Positions 51,925 to 62,467 are shown, counted from the stretch's first letter. The stretch: 64,000 bases of DNA from Pseudomonas sp. TMP9 (GCF_037943105.1 NZ_CP149803.1:1984001-2048000), one strand, 5' to 3'. Numbers and translations are program-made. Notes: generated by a model from the letters alone, not told the origin.

Positions 51925-52893
51925 TTACTGCTTGATCTGAGCTTCTACTTCAGCTTCTACACGGCGGTTAACAGCACGACCGGAGTCAGTGGCGTTATCA
52001 GCAACCGGGCGAGCTTCGCCGTAGCCTGCAGCGTTAACACGAGCAGCGTCTACGCCATACTGGTTGACCAGCACGTCACGAACGGCGTTTGCACGGCTCT
52101 CGGACAGGTTCTGGTTGTAGGCGTCGGTGCCTTTGGAGTCAGTGTGACCTTCAACCACAGTGGTGGTTTGTGGGTACTGCTTCATGAAGTCAGCCAGGTT
52201 CTTGATGTCGCCATAGCTTTCTTCTTTGACGCTGGATTTGTCGAAGTCGAACTTAACGTCCAACTCAACGCGAACCAGCTCCATTGGCTCTTCAGCAGCA
52301 GCGACTGGCTCAGCCATTGGCTCAGCTGCAGCCATAACAACTGGAGCCGGCTTGCTGCCACCACCGAAGTTCATGCCGATACCGACGCTTGGCGCCCACT
52401 CGGTGTCACCTTGGTCGATGTTGTACTGAGCTTCAACGCCAGCACGGGCATAGAAGTTGTCAGTGAAGTAGTACTTAGCGCCGCCGCCGATGTTGGCGAA
52501 GGTCGAACCGTTACGGCCATTGCGACCGGATTGACCGATGCTCTGATCCGAAAAACCAGCCGAGACGTAAGGACGCAGTGCGTCGCCAGCATTGTTGAAG
52601 TGGTACAAAGCATCCAGAGCGGTGTTTGCGCCCTTGATGTTGCGGCCATCTTCGCCACGGGCGTTGTGCACTTCGTCGTAGGCCAGACGCAGTTCAACGT
52701 CGTCAGTCAGGTAGTAGCCGATGCTACCGCCGAACAGGTTACCGTTGTTTTTGAAGTCACGGCCGCTGTCGAAGATTTCCTTCTTGGCAAAACCCTCCAC
52801 TTCGACAGCGCCTTGACCCTGCGCCAGAGCGCTGAGGGAAGATGTGGCTAACAACGAGCCAATGACAACGCCTAAAGTGTTTTTCAATTTCAT
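51925..52893 (-). CDS. oprF: Major outer-membrane porin OprF
   Basis: A 322-residue porin: signal peptide (about 1-24, ending SALAQ), an eight-strand beta-barrel (about 25-180), a Pro/Ala-rich linker, and an OmpA-type peptidoglycan-binding domain (about 205-320, with VVEGHTDSKGTDAYNQNLSESRANAVRDVL). The linker has no cysteines, unlike P. aeruginosa OprF, which has four. Codon use is strongly biased, as expected of an abundant protein. It lies downstream of sigX and is likely SigX-controlled. Confidence 0.97.
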   Translation of the reverse strand: MKLKNTLGVVIGSLLATSSLSALAQGQGAVEVEGFAKKEIFDSGRDFKNNGNLFGGSIGYYLTDDVELRLAYDEVHNARGEDGRNIKGANTALDALYHFNNAGDALRPYVSAGFSDQSIGQSGRNGRNGSTFANIGGGAKYYFTDNFYARAGVEAQYNIDQGDTEWAPSVGIGMNFGGGSKPAPVVMAAAEPMAEPVAAAEEPMELVRVELDVKFDFDKSSVKEESYGDIKNLADFMKQYPQTTTVVEGHTDSKGTDAYNQNLSESRANAVRDVLVNQYGVDAARVNAAGYGEARPVADNATDSGRAVNRRVEAEVEAQIKQ

Positions 52894-52991
52894 TACTAAT
52901 GTTCCCTATCTTGGTGGTCAGTAAGTTGTCTGACAAACGCAAGACAACTCAGCCGGCAATTCTACCAGAATTGTCGCTAACTAAGAGCACA

Positions 52992-53591
52992 TTACTCTAG
53001 GTAAGTTTCAGTACTGTCTGAAAATTTATCACGCAGGCGATCAAGAGCACGTTTGTAGCGCATTTTTGTCGCACTTAAGCCCATGTGCATGATGTCAGCG
53101 ATCTCCTGAAACTCCAGCTCTGCGACAAAACGTAGCACCAGAATTTCTCGATCAATGGGATTGACATGCACTAACCACCGATCAAGGCCGCCTTTGTCTT
53201 CGGGCTTTGTTACCTTTTCTTCAGACGCCTCTTCGAGGGGGTCCAAACTTAAGGCATCAATAAGACGACGTTTACGCCGCTCTTTACGGTATTGGGTAAT
53301 ACATTCGTTGTAGGTAATGCTGTACAGCCAGGTTTTAAACTTTGATTTGCCCTCAAAGTTCTTAATGCCATACAACACCTTGAGCATGACTTCTTGGCAA
53401 ACATCATCGGCATCGCGGTCATTGCCCAAATAACGCGCGCACACATTGAACAGTGTGCGCTGGTAGCGACGCATCAACTCTTCGTAGGCGCGGGTTATGT
53501 GGAATAACTCGTCATGGGCACGCGCCACCAGCTCTTCGTCCGAGAGTTCGCGGGGGTCATAACGCAGGGAGGCAGAATGGGCTTTATTCAA
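52992..53591 (-). CDS. sigX: ECF sigma factor SigX
   Basis: A 199-residue extracytoplasmic-function sigma factor controlling oprF, fatty-acid and envelope genes in Pseudomonas. Sigma2 (RDADDVCQEVMLKVLYGIKNFEGKSKFKTWLYSI) and sigma4 (LEFQEIADIMHMGLSATKMRYKRALDRL) are clear, and the length matches. The first codon is TTG (MNKAHSAS), since P. aeruginosa SigX begins MNKA and there is no upstream ATG. No good ribosome site precedes it, so low-level translation is expected. It lies between cmpX and oprF. Confidence 0.95.
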   Translation of the reverse strand: MNKAHSASLRYDPRELSDEELVARAHDELFHITRAYEELMRRYQRTLFNVCARYLGNDRDADDVCQEVMLKVLYGIKNFEGKSKFKTWLYSITYNECITQYRKERRKRRLIDALSLDPLEEASEEKVTKPEDKGGLDRWLVHVNPIDREILVLRFVAELEFQEIADIMHMGLSATKMRYKRALDRLRDKFSDSTETYLE

Positions 53592-53679
53592 AACAAGTCA
53601 GGCCGACAGTCAGGACATAGGCCAACGCAGCCTGAAAAGCAGGCTGCGCAGTGGCCGCATACAATAACAGGGAATAGCC

Positions 53680-54495
53680 TTAGCGGCTGCTTACCTGCTG
53701 TTCAAGCAAAGTGCGGTTGGCCACGGAAACCAGCTCGCCAGCTTCTGTCAGCAGGGTCGTTTTCACAGTGCCAATCTCCTCAATCTGCCCTTCGACCGAA
53801 CCCACCTGCACCTGTTGCCCCACCGCAAATAATTCACGCACATAAATGCCCGCGAGGATCTGACTGGCGATATGCCGACTGCCCAAGCCGAGCGCCAAGG
53901 CAACAGCCAAACCTACCGAAATCAGCACAATAGCGATGACGTTATTTAGCAGGTCGGTCTTAACCTCAAGCTGCCCGATCGCCACTGAGATGCTGATGAT
54001 GATTACCAGGCCTTGGGCTACTCGACCCAAGCCGCCTGCATAATCGAGCCCTACGCCTTCCGCTGCACCGCGCACTAAGCCGCTGACCAATTGCGCCAGC
54101 AGGATACCGGCGAGTAGCACCAAGGCCGCTCCGAACACCTTCGGCAGGTACAAAGCCAGCATGTCAAACGTGGCCGAAACACGCTCTAAGCCCAAGGACT
54201 CGGCGGCCGTAACCAAGAAGATCAACAATACGAACCAGTAAACGATCTTGCCGATCAGGGTTGACACCGGCACCTGAATTCCAGCACGACTCAACAGCTT
54301 GGTCAGGCCTGTACCCGCCATCAGGCGGTCCAAGCCAATTTTGCCGAGCAGCTTGGACAGCAGTGTGTCGAGAAACTTGGCCACCACAAAACCCAGCAGC
54401 ACTACCACCATTGCGCCGAGCAGGCGCGGAATAAAGGCAGCAATTGGGGCCCATACGCTGGCCATGGCGTCCACAAGAACTTGAGTAAATTCCAT
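53680..54495 (-). CDS. cmpX: Mechanosensitive-channel-like membrane protein CmpX
   Basis: A 271-residue inner-membrane protein with five or so helices. The C-terminal part has a small MscS-like OB segment (IYVRELFAVGQQVQVGSVEGQIEEIGTVKTTL). In Pseudomonas CmpX influences SigX activity and membrane tension; this is recalled from the family. The start is 2 bp after the crfX stop codon, and it reads into sigX 88 bp downstream. Confidence 0.92.
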   Translation of the reverse strand: MEFTQVLVDAMASVWAPIAAFIPRLLGAMVVVLLGFVVAKFLDTLLSKLLGKIGLDRLMAGTGLTKLLSRAGIQVPVSTLIGKIVYWFVLLIFLVTAAESLGLERVSATFDMLALYLPKVFGAALVLLAGILLAQLVSGLVRGAAEGVGLDYAGGLGRVAQGLVIIISISVAIGQLEVKTDLLNNVIAIVLISVGLAVALALGLGSRHIASQILAGIYVRELFAVGQQVQVGSVEGQIEEIGTVKTTLLTEAGELVSVANRTLLEQQVSSR

Positions 54496-54497
54496 GC

Positions 54498-54743
54498 TTA
54501 GTCAGCCTTATTTAAATGAGCTTCAGAAGATTTTCGGCGTGATACCGGCGCGATATGTGCCGAACCCTTGTTCAGCGCGATCATCAGCGCACCTGCCCAG
54601 TGCCCCATCAATGCAAACAAATCACCGGCGCCCACCTGACGATTGGCGGTTTTTAGCACGCGATGCAGGCAAGCATCGTCGTCATGGCTCGAGGCAGGTG
54701 ACTTTAGTAAATCGCGCAGCGATTGTTCAAATGGATCGTGCAT
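54498..54743 (-). CDS. crfX: CrfX small cytoplasmic protein
   Basis: An 81-residue protein (MHDPFEQSLRDLLKSPASS) with an internal RVLKTANRQVGAGDLFALMGHWAGALMIALNKGS and no membrane segment. It sits between cmaX and cmpX, as crfX does in P. aeruginosa, where it is known only by position in the sigX region. It is probably cotranscribed with cmpX. Confidence 0.88.
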   Translation of the reverse strand: MHDPFEQSLRDLLKSPASSHDDDACLHRVLKTANRQVGAGDLFALMGHWAGALMIALNKGSAHIAPVSRRKSSEAHLNKAD

Positions 54744-54797
54744 GGCGCACCTCAGAGGATGTGTCGGCTAGACGAGAGCAACACCGGGCAGGTCACA

Positions 54798-55793
54798 TCA
54801 GATCCAGCGTAAGCTGCGAAAAAGCAGCCACTGCACCAGGGCAACCACGGCCATCAGGGTGCAGGCCAGCAAAAAACCATACGGGCTTTCGGAGCCCGGA
54901 ATCCCGCCGACATTGATGCCTAGCAAACCGGTCAGAAAACTCATGGGCAGAAAAATCCCGGTAATGATGCCGAACCGATACAGGGTACGGTTCATCCGTT
55001 CATCCATGCGGCGGTTATCAGCTTCCAGCAGTAAGCTAACGCGCTCGCGACTCAGCTCGAGCTCTTCTAGGTAGCGAGTTAACCGATTATTCAACTCGTT
55101 CCAGTAGCTGCCATCAGCCTCGACAAACCAGGCCTGGGCACTGGCAGTCAGCTGAGCATAAATATCCCGCTGCGGCGCCAAAAAGCGCCGCAGACTGGCA
55201 GCACGGCGACGCATCTGTAGCAAATTCGAGTGATCGGGGGCCTGGCTGACCTCAGCATCCGCACGCTCCTCCAAGTCATCAATTTGCTCAGAGACTTGAC
55301 TGACCAGCAGCTCGACTTTATCGGTCAAGTAATGCGCCATGCTGAGGATCAACTCAGCAGAGGTTTTCGGCCCCTTACCCGCCAGCAGGTCTTCAATTAA
55401 CGCCTCAGTGGCCCGCAGCGGTCGCAAGCGTAGAGAAATCGCCCGCTGTGTATCAGCAAAGATACGCACCGAAACCATGTCCTCAGGCTCAGCGCCCGGG
55501 TTGAGGTTCAGCCCGCGCAAGAACAGCAGCAGTTGCTGCTCAGGCAGCGCCAGTAGGCGCGGACGGGTATTTTCTTCCAACAGCAAGTCGCAGCAAAATT
55601 CATTTAAGCCGCTTTCTGTACGTAACCAGGTGTGCGCATACGGATGGCCACGGTCCCAATGCAGCCAAAGACTTTCCTGCTCACCCAGCACCAGCCCTTG
55701 CAACTCCTGCCGGGCAATACTGCGGGCGCCGCCTAGGCCATTGAGAACAAAGGCGTGCACCAAGCCCCACTGCGCATTGTCAGTTTCGTGCAT
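54798..55793 (-). CDS. cmaX: CorA/ZntB-type metal transporter CmaX
   Basis: A 331-residue inner-membrane protein of the CorA superfamily, ZntB branch. A large cytoplasmic domain is followed by two C-terminal helices. The pore motif is GIN (LLGINVGGIPG) rather than CorA GMN, a change typical of zinc-type members. The ATG at 55793 (MHETDNAQWG) is chosen over an in-frame TTG at 55808. It belongs to the oprF-sigX-cmpX-crfX-cmaX neighbourhood. Substrate is probably Zn2+ or Mg2+. Confidence 0.9.
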   Translation of the reverse strand: MHETDNAQWGLVHAFVLNGLGGARSIARQELQGLVLGEQESLWLHWDRGHPYAHTWLRTESGLNEFCCDLLLEENTRPRLLALPEQQLLLFLRGLNLNPGAEPEDMVSVRIFADTQRAISLRLRPLRATEALIEDLLAGKGPKTSAELILSMAHYLTDKVELLVSQVSEQIDDLEERADAEVSQAPDHSNLLQMRRRAASLRRFLAPQRDIYAQLTASAQAWFVEADGSYWNELNNRLTRYLEELELSRERVSLLLEADNRRMDERMNRTLYRFGIITGIFLPMSFLTGLLGINVGGIPGSESPYGFLLACTLMAVVALVQWLLFRSLRWI

Positions 55794-55813
55794 GACAGTT
55801 TCTTGCAAGCGCC

Positions 55814-56302
55814 CTACTCCGGTATCTGCAGCGCAGAGGGTGAAATGATCACGCCATTATTGTCGGCATAAATGAATTCACCTGGGCGGAAAGTCACGCC
55901 ACCGAAGGTCACGGCTACGTTGAGGTCGCCGATGCCACGCTTATCGGTTTTCATTGGGTGACTGGCCAGCGCCTGGATACCCAAGTCGGTCTGCGCCAGC
56001 ACGTCGACATCACGCACGCAGCCATACACCAGAATGCCTTCCCAGCCGTTCTTCGCCGCTTTCTCGGCGAGCATGTCACCCAACAGCGCACGCCGCATGG
56101 AGGCTCCACCATCTACCACCAGCACTTTGCCTTTACCCGGCAGATCAACCTGCTCTTTAACCAACGAGTTGTCCTCAAAGCATTTGACAGTGACGATCTC
56201 GCCGCCAAAGGAGTCGCGGCCACCAAAGTTGCTAAACATTGGCTCAACCACCTGGATCAGTTCCGGGTAGGCGTCGCACAGATCAGGGGTGATGTAATGC
56301 AT
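55814..56302 (-). CDS. rraA: RraA-family protein (ribonuclease E regulator A homologue)
   Basis: A 162-residue protein with the RraA fold: [50 protein letters not shown], and [16 protein letters not shown]. In E. coli RraA inhibits RNase E. Related Pseudomonas proteins may instead act as HMG/oxaloacetate aldolases, and both activities are family-level possibilities. It is 20 bp upstream of cmaX on the same strand. Confidence 0.93.
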   Translation of the reverse strand: MHYITPDLCDAYPELIQVVEPMFSNFGGRDSFGGEIVTVKCFEDNSLVKEQVDLPGKGKVLVVDGGASMRRALLGDMLAEKAAKNGWEGILVYGCVRDVDVLAQTDLGIQALASHPMKTDKRGIGDLNVAVTFGGVTFRPGEFIYADNNGVIISPSALQIPE

Positions 56303-56507
56303 GGCAAAGCTCCTTAGGTAATGTGAGAGGGCTTAACGGGCGATCCGAACCAGCCTGTTACATAAATCAACGCGCAAGACCTTGGCACAGGGTGACATAC
56401 AACGCGCGGCAGCTGGCCAGCTCAGACTCAATGCTTAACGCCGGTATACGACCCTGCGCCGCAGTATTTAAAGGTGACATCGTTAATAAGTGACACCGCT
56501 CGCGGTT

Positions 56508-57515
56508 TTACTCAGCGCAAGCGATTTTAGGTGCTTCTTGCACACGGCTGTGCAGTTCAGCCGCTACCTGTGGGCTTTTGCGCAGCCATTGCTCGACCAA
56601 GGGCCACACCTCACGTTGCGCGTCTTTGCTGATGAGCATTTCGACATGCCCAAAGTCGCTGTTAAAGCCATGCTGTTTGCCCAAGCAAAGAAATTCACTC
56701 AGGGGCGAGCCGAACTGTTTGAGTAATTTCTCACAGGCCCAGGCCGGATCCTGTTTATCACCCAGCGCAGCGACAGCCATAACCGGCACTCGCACCTCCG
56801 CCAGCCCAGCCCACCAGTCGCCCTGCGCATCGCCAAAGCGGCCAAACAGGCCGTGCCAACGCAGGCTTTCAACCACCAAGCTGATCGGCTCATCTTCTGG
56901 GCCACGCTTAAGCCGTGAGCCAGACAACAGCGAGAAGCGCTTGAGCAAAAAACGACTGCCCCACTCCACGGGCGGAATCTTAAGGGGCCAGTAGACACGG
57001 CTTATTTGGCTGCCAAACAACACGCTAGACGCTATCTTTGCCTCATCCAGATAACGCCCGCCGAGCGCCCCAGCAAGGATGATCCCACCTAAGGAATGAC
57101 CCAACCAGTGGGCTTTCTGCGGGTTTAGCTCGTGGACAAAATCAGCGATAGCGGGCAAGTCATAACGCACATAATCGCTCACGGTATTGCGCTGGTAGTC
57201 GCGGTTACGCGGTGACAGCCCGTGGCCACGCATCTCGGCGATCCACACATCAAAGCCTGCGCGGGCCAAGTAAGCCCCTAAGCCAATGCCTTTGGGTGAG
57301 AACCAGAAACGTCGATTGGAGAAGCTGCCGGGAATCAGCATCAGCGGCACACCGCGCTCGTGCTCATAACCCGCACGACCGAGGCGGGTCAGGGCTAGCT
57401 CAACGCTTTTGTCAGGGCTGTTACCAGGCTTGAGGCGATAGATATCCTCACTCAGATCGCCACGCAGTTCGGCGCTGATCAAGGCAACGGGGAAAAGCAC
57501 ACTGCTGCTTTGCAT
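56508..57515 (-). CDS. Alpha/beta hydrolase (esterase/lipase family)
   Basis: A 335-residue hydrolase without signal peptide. The oxyanion segment is LMLIPGSFSNRRFWFS, the nucleophile elbow is GHSLGG (Ser of WLGHSLGGIIL), and a candidate His is in KQHGFNSDFGH. The position between rraA and ppsA matches P. aeruginosa estX-type genes (from memory). Substrate unknown. Between 56303 and 56507 I see no gene or clear structure. Confidence 0.87.
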   Translation of the reverse strand: MQSSSVLFPVALISAELRGDLSEDIYRLKPGNSPDKSVELALTRLGRAGYEHERGVPLMLIPGSFSNRRFWFSPKGIGLGAYLARAGFDVWIAEMRGHGLSPRNRDYQRNTVSDYVRYDLPAIADFVHELNPQKAHWLGHSLGGIILAGALGGRYLDEAKIASSVLFGSQISRVYWPLKIPPVEWGSRFLLKRFSLLSGSRLKRGPEDEPISLVVESLRWHGLFGRFGDAQGDWWAGLAEVRVPVMAVAALGDKQDPAWACEKLLKQFGSPLSEFLCLGKQHGFNSDFGHVEMLISKDAQREVWPLVEQWLRKSPQVAAELHSRVQEAPKIACAE

Positions 57516-57602
57516 CTATCTTCGCTCTATCGCAACGAGTTGTCGGGAGCCATTATCCACACCCTGCATACACCCCATAAGAGCGTCACGGGGAATGGCA
57601 GA

Positions 57603-57630
57603 GCACAAAACTGCTGAAGGCGTTTTGTGC
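57603..57630. repeat. 9-bp inverted repeat upstream of the esterase gene
   Basis: GCACAAAAC (57603-57611) and GTTTTGTGC (57622-57630) are perfect arms around ten bases; CCCC-ACA-GGGG follows at 57634-57644. It lies between the esterase start and the ppsA terminator, so an operator or an extra transcript-end structure is possible. Confidence 0.45.
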
Positions 57631-57669
57631 GAGCCCCACAGGGGTCAAACACATGAATGCGCTGAACAC

Positions 57670-57696
57670 AAAAAAGGGCAGGTTTAACCTGCCCTT
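57670..57696 (-). terminator. Intrinsic terminator of ppsA
   Basis: On the minus strand AAGGGCAGG-TTAAA-CCTGCCCTT is followed by TTTT. It lies about 20 bp after the ppsA stop. Confidence 0.88.
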
Positions 57697-57717
57697 AACC
57701 ATCACGCTGATGGGCTA

Positions 57718-60093
57718 TCAGGCCGGGGCTTGGCCTTCGGCTAAGAAGAACCAGGTGTCGAGCACCGAATCTGGGTTCAGCGATACGCTTTCGATACCCT
57801 GCTCCATCAACCAGCGCGCCAGATCCGGGTGATCCGAAGGGCCCTGACCGCAGATGCCGATGTATTTACCGGCCTTATTACAGGCTTGAATAGCATTGCT
57901 CAGCAGCTTCTTCACCGCCGGATTACGCTCATCAAACAGGTGCGCAACGATACCGGAATCACGGTCCAGGCCCAGCGTGAGTTGAGTCAGATCGTTGGAG
58001 CCGATCGAGAAGCCGTCGAAGAACTCAAGGAACTCCTCAGCCAGAATCGCGTTGGACGGCAGCTCGCACATCATGATGATGCGCAACCCGTTCTCACCGC
58101 GTTTCAGGCCATTGCTGGCCAGCAAGTCGATCACTTGACTGGCTTCGCCAAGCGTGCGCACAAACGGCACCATGATCTCGACGTTAGTCAGGCCCATCTC
58201 GTTGCGCACCTTCTTCATCGCCCGGCATTCCAGCTCGAAGCAATCGCGAAAGGACTCGCTGATGTAACGCGAAGCGCCGCGGAAACCCAGCATTGGGTTC
58301 TCTTCTTCCGGCTCGTACAGCTTGCCACCGATCAAGTTAGCGTATTCGTTGGACTTAAAGTCCGATAACCGCACGATGACTTTCTTTGGCCAAAATGCAG
58401 CGGCCAAGGTGCTGATGCCTTCGACCAGCTTCTCGACATAAAAATTGACCGGGTCATCGTAGCCAGCAATGCGCTTCTCAACACTTTCCTTGATCTCTGG
58501 CGGTAGGCCGGCAAAGTTCAAGAGCGCCTTAGGGTGCACGCCAATCATGCGGTTGATGATGAACTCCAGGCGAGCCAAACCTACGCCTGCGTTGGGCAGC
58601 TGGGCGAAATCAAAAGCGCGATCCGGATTACCCACGTTCATCATGATCTTGAACGGCAGATCAGGCATGGCGTCGACCGAGTTCTTGCGAATATCGAAAC
58701 CTAGCTCACCTTCGAAGATAAAGCCGGTATCGCCTTCAGCACAGGAAACCGTCACACCCATGCCATCTTTCAGCACATGAGTGGCATTGCCACAGCCCAC
58801 CACTGCTGGGATACCCAGCTCGCGGGCAATAATTGCAGCGTGGCAAGTACGCCCACCACGGTTGGTGACGATGGCGCTGGCGCGCTTCATCACCGGCTCC
58901 CAATCCGGGTCAGTCATGTCGGAGACTAATACGTCACCGGGCTGGACTTTATCCATCTCGGACACATCATTAATGACGCGCACGCGACCTGCACCGATCT
59001 TCTGGCCAATTGCACGGCCTTCAACCAACACCGTGCCGGTTTCCTTGAGCAAGTAGCGCTCCATCACATTGATATTGGTGCGGCTTTTCACCGTTTCCGG
59101 ACGTGCCTGAACGATATACAGCTTGCCGTCATCGCCGTCCTTAGCCCATTCGATGTCCATCGGCCGGCCGTAGTGCTGCTCAATGATCATGGCCTGCTTG
59201 GCCAACTCACTGACCTCTGCATCGCTTAAGCAAAAACGTGCACGCTCGGCGCGATCAACATCGACGACCTTGACCGACTTACCGGCCTTGGCTTCGTCGC
59301 CGTAAATCATCTTGATCGCTTTGCTGCCCAGGTTGCGGCGCAAAATGGCCGGGCGACCGGCTGCCAGTGTTTGTTTGTGCACATAGAATTCGTCTGGGTT
59401 GACTGCGCCCTGCACCACGGTTTCGCCGAGGCCATAGGCGCCCGTGATAAACACCACGTCGCGGAAGCCGGATTCAGTGTCGAGGGTGAACATCACGCCA
59501 GCGGTGCCGGTTTCAGAGCGGACCATACGCTGCACGCCGGCCGATAAGGCGACCAATTTGTGATCGAAGCCTTGGTGCACGCGGTACGAAATAGCTCGGT
59601 CATTGAACAGCGAGGCAAACACTTCCTTGGCTGCACGAATAACGTTTTCGACGCCACGAATATTCAGGAAGGTTTCCTGCTGGCCGGCAAAAGAGGCGTC
59701 GGGTAAGTCTTCTGCGGTGGCGGAAGAGCGCACAGCGACGGCCATGTTGTCATTACCATTGGCCATGGTAGCGAAAGCGCTGCGAATTTCCTGATTAAGG
59801 CGCTCAGGGAATTCGGCGTCCATGATCCATTGACGGATCTGCGCACCAGTTTTTGCTAGCGCATTGACGTCATCAACATCCAGAGCGTCCAACGCTGCGT
59901 GAATCTGTGCGTTTAGGCCACTCTGCTCGAGAAAATCTCGGTAAGCCTGGGCTGTGGTGGCAAAACCGCTAGGCACCGAAACACCGGCGCCGGCAAGGTT
60001 GCTGATCATCTCGCCCAGGGAGGCGTTCTTGCCCCCTACGTGCTCAACATCGTGATTGCCGAGCTTATCGAGGGAAACTACGTACTCTACCAA
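57718..60093 (-). CDS. ppsA: Phosphoenolpyruvate synthase
   Basis: PpsA makes phosphoenolpyruvate from pyruvate and ATP for gluconeogenesis. The protein is 791 aa from a TTG start ([30 protein letters not shown]), preceded by GGAGAG six bases upstream; the same length and sequence pattern are known from P. aeruginosa. The ATP-grasp domain, the phosphohistidine domain ([23 protein letters not shown]) and the TIM-barrel ([41 protein letters not shown]) are intact. It diverges from ppsR. Confidence 0.97.
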   Translation of the reverse strand: MVEYVVSLDKLGNHDVEHVGGKNASLGEMISNLAGAGVSVPSGFATTAQAYRDFLEQSGLNAQIHAALDALDVDDVNALAKTGAQIRQWIMDAEFPERLNQEIRSAFATMANGNDNMAVAVRSSATAEDLPDASFAGQQETFLNIRGVENVIRAAKEVFASLFNDRAISYRVHQGFDHKLVALSAGVQRMVRSETGTAGVMFTLDTESGFRDVVFITGAYGLGETVVQGAVNPDEFYVHKQTLAAGRPAILRRNLGSKAIKMIYGDEAKAGKSVKVVDVDRAERARFCLSDAEVSELAKQAMIIEQHYGRPMDIEWAKDGDDGKLYIVQARPETVKSRTNINVMERYLLKETGTVLVEGRAIGQKIGAGRVRVINDVSEMDKVQPGDVLVSDMTDPDWEPVMKRASAIVTNRGGRTCHAAIIARELGIPAVVGCGNATHVLKDGMGVTVSCAEGDTGFIFEGELGFDIRKNSVDAMPDLPFKIMMNVGNPDRAFDFAQLPNAGVGLARLEFIINRMIGVHPKALLNFAGLPPEIKESVEKRIAGYDDPVNFYVEKLVEGISTLAAAFWPKKVIVRLSDFKSNEYANLIGGKLYEPEEENPMLGFRGASRYISESFRDCFELECRAMKKVRNEMGLTNVEIMVPFVRTLGEASQVIDLLASNGLKRGENGLRIIMMCELPSNAILAEEFLEFFDGFSIGSNDLTQLTLGLDRDSGIVAHLFDERNPAVKKLLSNAIQACNKAGKYIGICGQGPSDHPDLARWLMEQGIESVSLNPDSVLDTWFFLAEGQAPA

Positions 60094-60307
60094 GGTGATC
60101 TCTCCACTTAAGTGTTGGAAAAGCTCAGGGCTTGTGCAGAGTTTGCGCGCAAACTCATGCACAAGCTGGTTAGGGACCGGCAGCATTCGGCGGCAAGTAG
60201 CCTGCGCGATTGTGGCCTGACCCTGGAAAATAAGTAACAATGCCGGCCTGACCGGCCCTGTAAAATCGGGCCTATGATAGCCAAGATTCGTCCTCAGCTT
60301 AAGGCCC

Positions 60308-61135
60308 ATGGCGCAAATGAAACGAACCGCTTTTTTCATCTCCGATGGCACCGGCATAACCGCTGAGACCCTGGGCCAAAGCTTACTGGCCCAGTTTGAA
60401 ACCATCAGCTTCACCAAACTCACGCGCCCTTACATCGACAGCGTGGAAAAGGCCCGCGCCATGGTACAACAAATCAACAGCGCGGCAGACAAAGACGGTG
60501 CTCGGCCGATCATCTTTGACACCATCGTCAACCAGGATATCCGCGACATCTTGGCGCAATCTGATGGCTTTATGATCGACATTTTCTCAAGCTTTCTCGC
60601 GCCACTGGAGCAGGAACTGACGTCGCACTCCTCCTACTCAGTCGGTAAATCGCACTCCATTGGCCATAACTCCAACTACATGGAGCGGATCGAGGCGGTC
60701 AATTTCGCCCTAGATAACGACGATGGCGCGCGCACTCACTATTACGACAAAGCCGACATGATTCTGGTGGGTGTATCGCGCTGCGGTAAAACCCCAACGT
60801 GCCTGTATATGGCCATGCAGTACGGTATTCGTGCGGCCAACTACCCCCTCACCGAAGACGATATGGAGCGCCTGCAGCTGCCCGATATTCTGAAAAAACA
60901 CAAAGACAAATTGTTTGGCCTGACTATCGATCCAGATCGTCTGACCGCCATTCGTAACGAGCGTAAGCCCAACAGCCGTTACGCCAGTTTTGCCCAATGC
61001 GAGTTTGAAGTTCGCGAGGTGGAAAACCTGTTCCGCCGCGAGAACATTAATTTTATCAACTCTACTTCTTTTTCAGTGGAAGAGATTTCCGCGAAAATAT
61101 TGGTGGAAAAAGGCGTCGAGCGGCGCTTTAAGTAG
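60308..61135 (+). CDS. ppsR: Phosphoenolpyruvate synthase regulatory protein (kinase/pyrophosphorylase)
   Basis: A 275-residue DUF299 protein, a bifunctional ADP-dependent kinase and phosphorylase that switches PpsA off and on by phosphorylating a threonine next to the catalytic His. The P-loop is [10 protein letters not shown] (about 155-164). The opening [20 protein letters not shown] is typical; the ATG at 60308 adds MAQ, and an ATG at 60317 is an alternative. It diverges from ppsA across 214 bp, the standard arrangement. Confidence 0.95.
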   Translation: MAQMKRTAFFISDGTGITAETLGQSLLAQFETISFTKLTRPYIDSVEKARAMVQQINSAADKDGARPIIFDTIVNQDIRDILAQSDGFMIDIFSSFLAPLEQELTSHSSYSVGKSHSIGHNSNYMERIEAVNFALDNDDGARTHYYDKADMILVGVSRCGKTPTCLYMAMQYGIRAANYPLTEDDMERLQLPDILKKHKDKLFGLTIDPDRLTAIRNERKPNSRYASFAQCEFEVREVENLFRRENINFINSTSFSVEEISAKILVEKGVERRFK

Positions 61136-61147
61136 CCTGAAACAGCA

Positions 61148-61190
61148 GCGCGGGGCACCATTTCAACTTGCAAGCGCATTGGCCCCGCGC
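61148..61190. other. GC-rich inverted repeat between convergent ppsR and prpF
   Basis: GCGCGGGGC and GCCCCGCGC are perfect 9-bp arms about 25 bases apart. There is no T-run, so it may be a weak factor-dependent or bidirectional end signal. Confidence 0.35.
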
Positions 61191-61256
61191 CGCGCCGCTG
61201 ATCAATAAGCCCTTCCTACACACCATGATCATCGCGGCGCTCACCCTGCATGTGCC

Positions 61257-62444
61257 TTAGAAACAATCGCCCGGCACCCGCACCGCGCCCTCCATCAGGA
61301 TCCGCGCACTGCGCGACATAATGGCTTTTGTCACCGTCCATTGGTCATTAACCAGAGCGGCTTGGGCGCCAACGCGCAAGGTACCGGACGGATGACCAAA
61401 ACTTACTGTCTCACGTGCACTGCCGCCTGCCGCCACGTTGACTAGCGTTCCGGGAATCGCCGCTGCTGTGCCAATGGCCACCGCACAGGTGCCCATCATG
61501 GCGTGGTGCAGCTTGCCCATCGACAACGCGCGCACCAATAAATCGACCTCATTGGCCTGCACCGTTTTGCCACTGGATGCCTGATAGTCCTTGGGTTTAG
61601 AGACAAAGGCGATTTTGGGTGTGTGTTGGCGGGTGAGCGCCTCATCAGCGTTTTTGATCAGGCCCATGCGCAGGGCGCCGGCTACGCGAATTTTTTCCAA
61701 ACGCGCCAATTGCTCAGGGTCACCGTTGATCTGCTCGCGCAGTTCGGTGCCGCTGTAGCCAATATCTTCAGCATTAACGAACACCGTGGGGATGCCGGCG
61801 CTGATCAGGGTGGCCTTAAAGGTGCCAACACCTGGCACATGCAGCTCATCGACTAGGTTACCGGTGGGGAACATCGAACTGCCCCCTTCTGCGTCATCCG
61901 AGGGGTCGAGAAATTCCAGCACAATCTCAGCAGCTGGGAAGGTCACCCCGTCCAACTCGAACTCACCGGTTTCCTGCACCTGGCTGTGGGCCACTGGCAC
62001 GTGAGCAATAATGGTTTTCTGAATATTGGCCTGCCAGATACGCACCACGCACATGCCATTTTCAGGAATGCGCGATGGATCGACCAAGCCTGCGTGAATC
62101 GCGAACGCACCGGCACCCGTCGACAGGTTGCCGCAATTGCCGCTCCAATCGACAAAAGCCTTATCAATCGACACCTGGCCATAGAGGTAGTCGACGTCGT
62201 GATCCGGCTGGCTACTCTTGGACACAATCACGCACTTGGATGTTGATGACGTAGCACCGCCCATGCCGTCAATTTGTGCGGCATAAGGGTCAGGGCTGCC
62301 GATCACGCGCATAAATAGCGCGTCACGCGCAGCGCCTGGCACCTGACAGCGCTCTGGCAAGTCCTGCAAGCGGAAGAACACACCCTTGCTGGTGCCGCCA
62401 CGCATATAGGTGGCGGGGATTTTGATCTGGGGTAACTGAGACAT
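61257..62444 (-). CDS. prpF: 2-methylaconitate isomerase PrpF
   Basis: A 395-residue enzyme with the diaminopimelate-epimerase-like fold. PrpF isomerises the 2-methylaconitate made by AcnD in the AcnD-type 2-methylcitrate cycle for propionate breakdown. Family segments are IPATYMRGGTSKGVFF, SGNCGNLSTGAGAFAIHAGL, and SMGKLHHAMMGTCAVAIGTAAAIPGT. It is normally downstream of acnD, as here. Only the prpF and acnD genes of the cluster fall in the window. Confidence 0.95.
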   Translation of the reverse strand: MSQLPQIKIPATYMRGGTSKGVFFRLQDLPERCQVPGAARDALFMRVIGSPDPYAAQIDGMGGATSSTSKCVIVSKSSQPDHDVDYLYGQVSIDKAFVDWSGNCGNLSTGAGAFAIHAGLVDPSRIPENGMCVVRIWQANIQKTIIAHVPVAHSQVQETGEFELDGVTFPAAEIVLEFLDPSDDAEGGSSMFPTGNLVDELHVPGVGTFKATLISAGIPTVFVNAEDIGYSGTELREQINGDPEQLARLEKIRVAGALRMGLIKNADEALTRQHTPKIAFVSKPKDYQASSGKTVQANEVDLLVRALSMGKLHHAMMGTCAVAIGTAAAIPGTLVNVAAGGSARETVSFGHPSGTLRVGAQAALVNDQWTVTKAIMSRSARILMEGAVRVPGDCF

Positions 62445-62467
62445 AGTGATTACCTAGCCTTTGAAAC

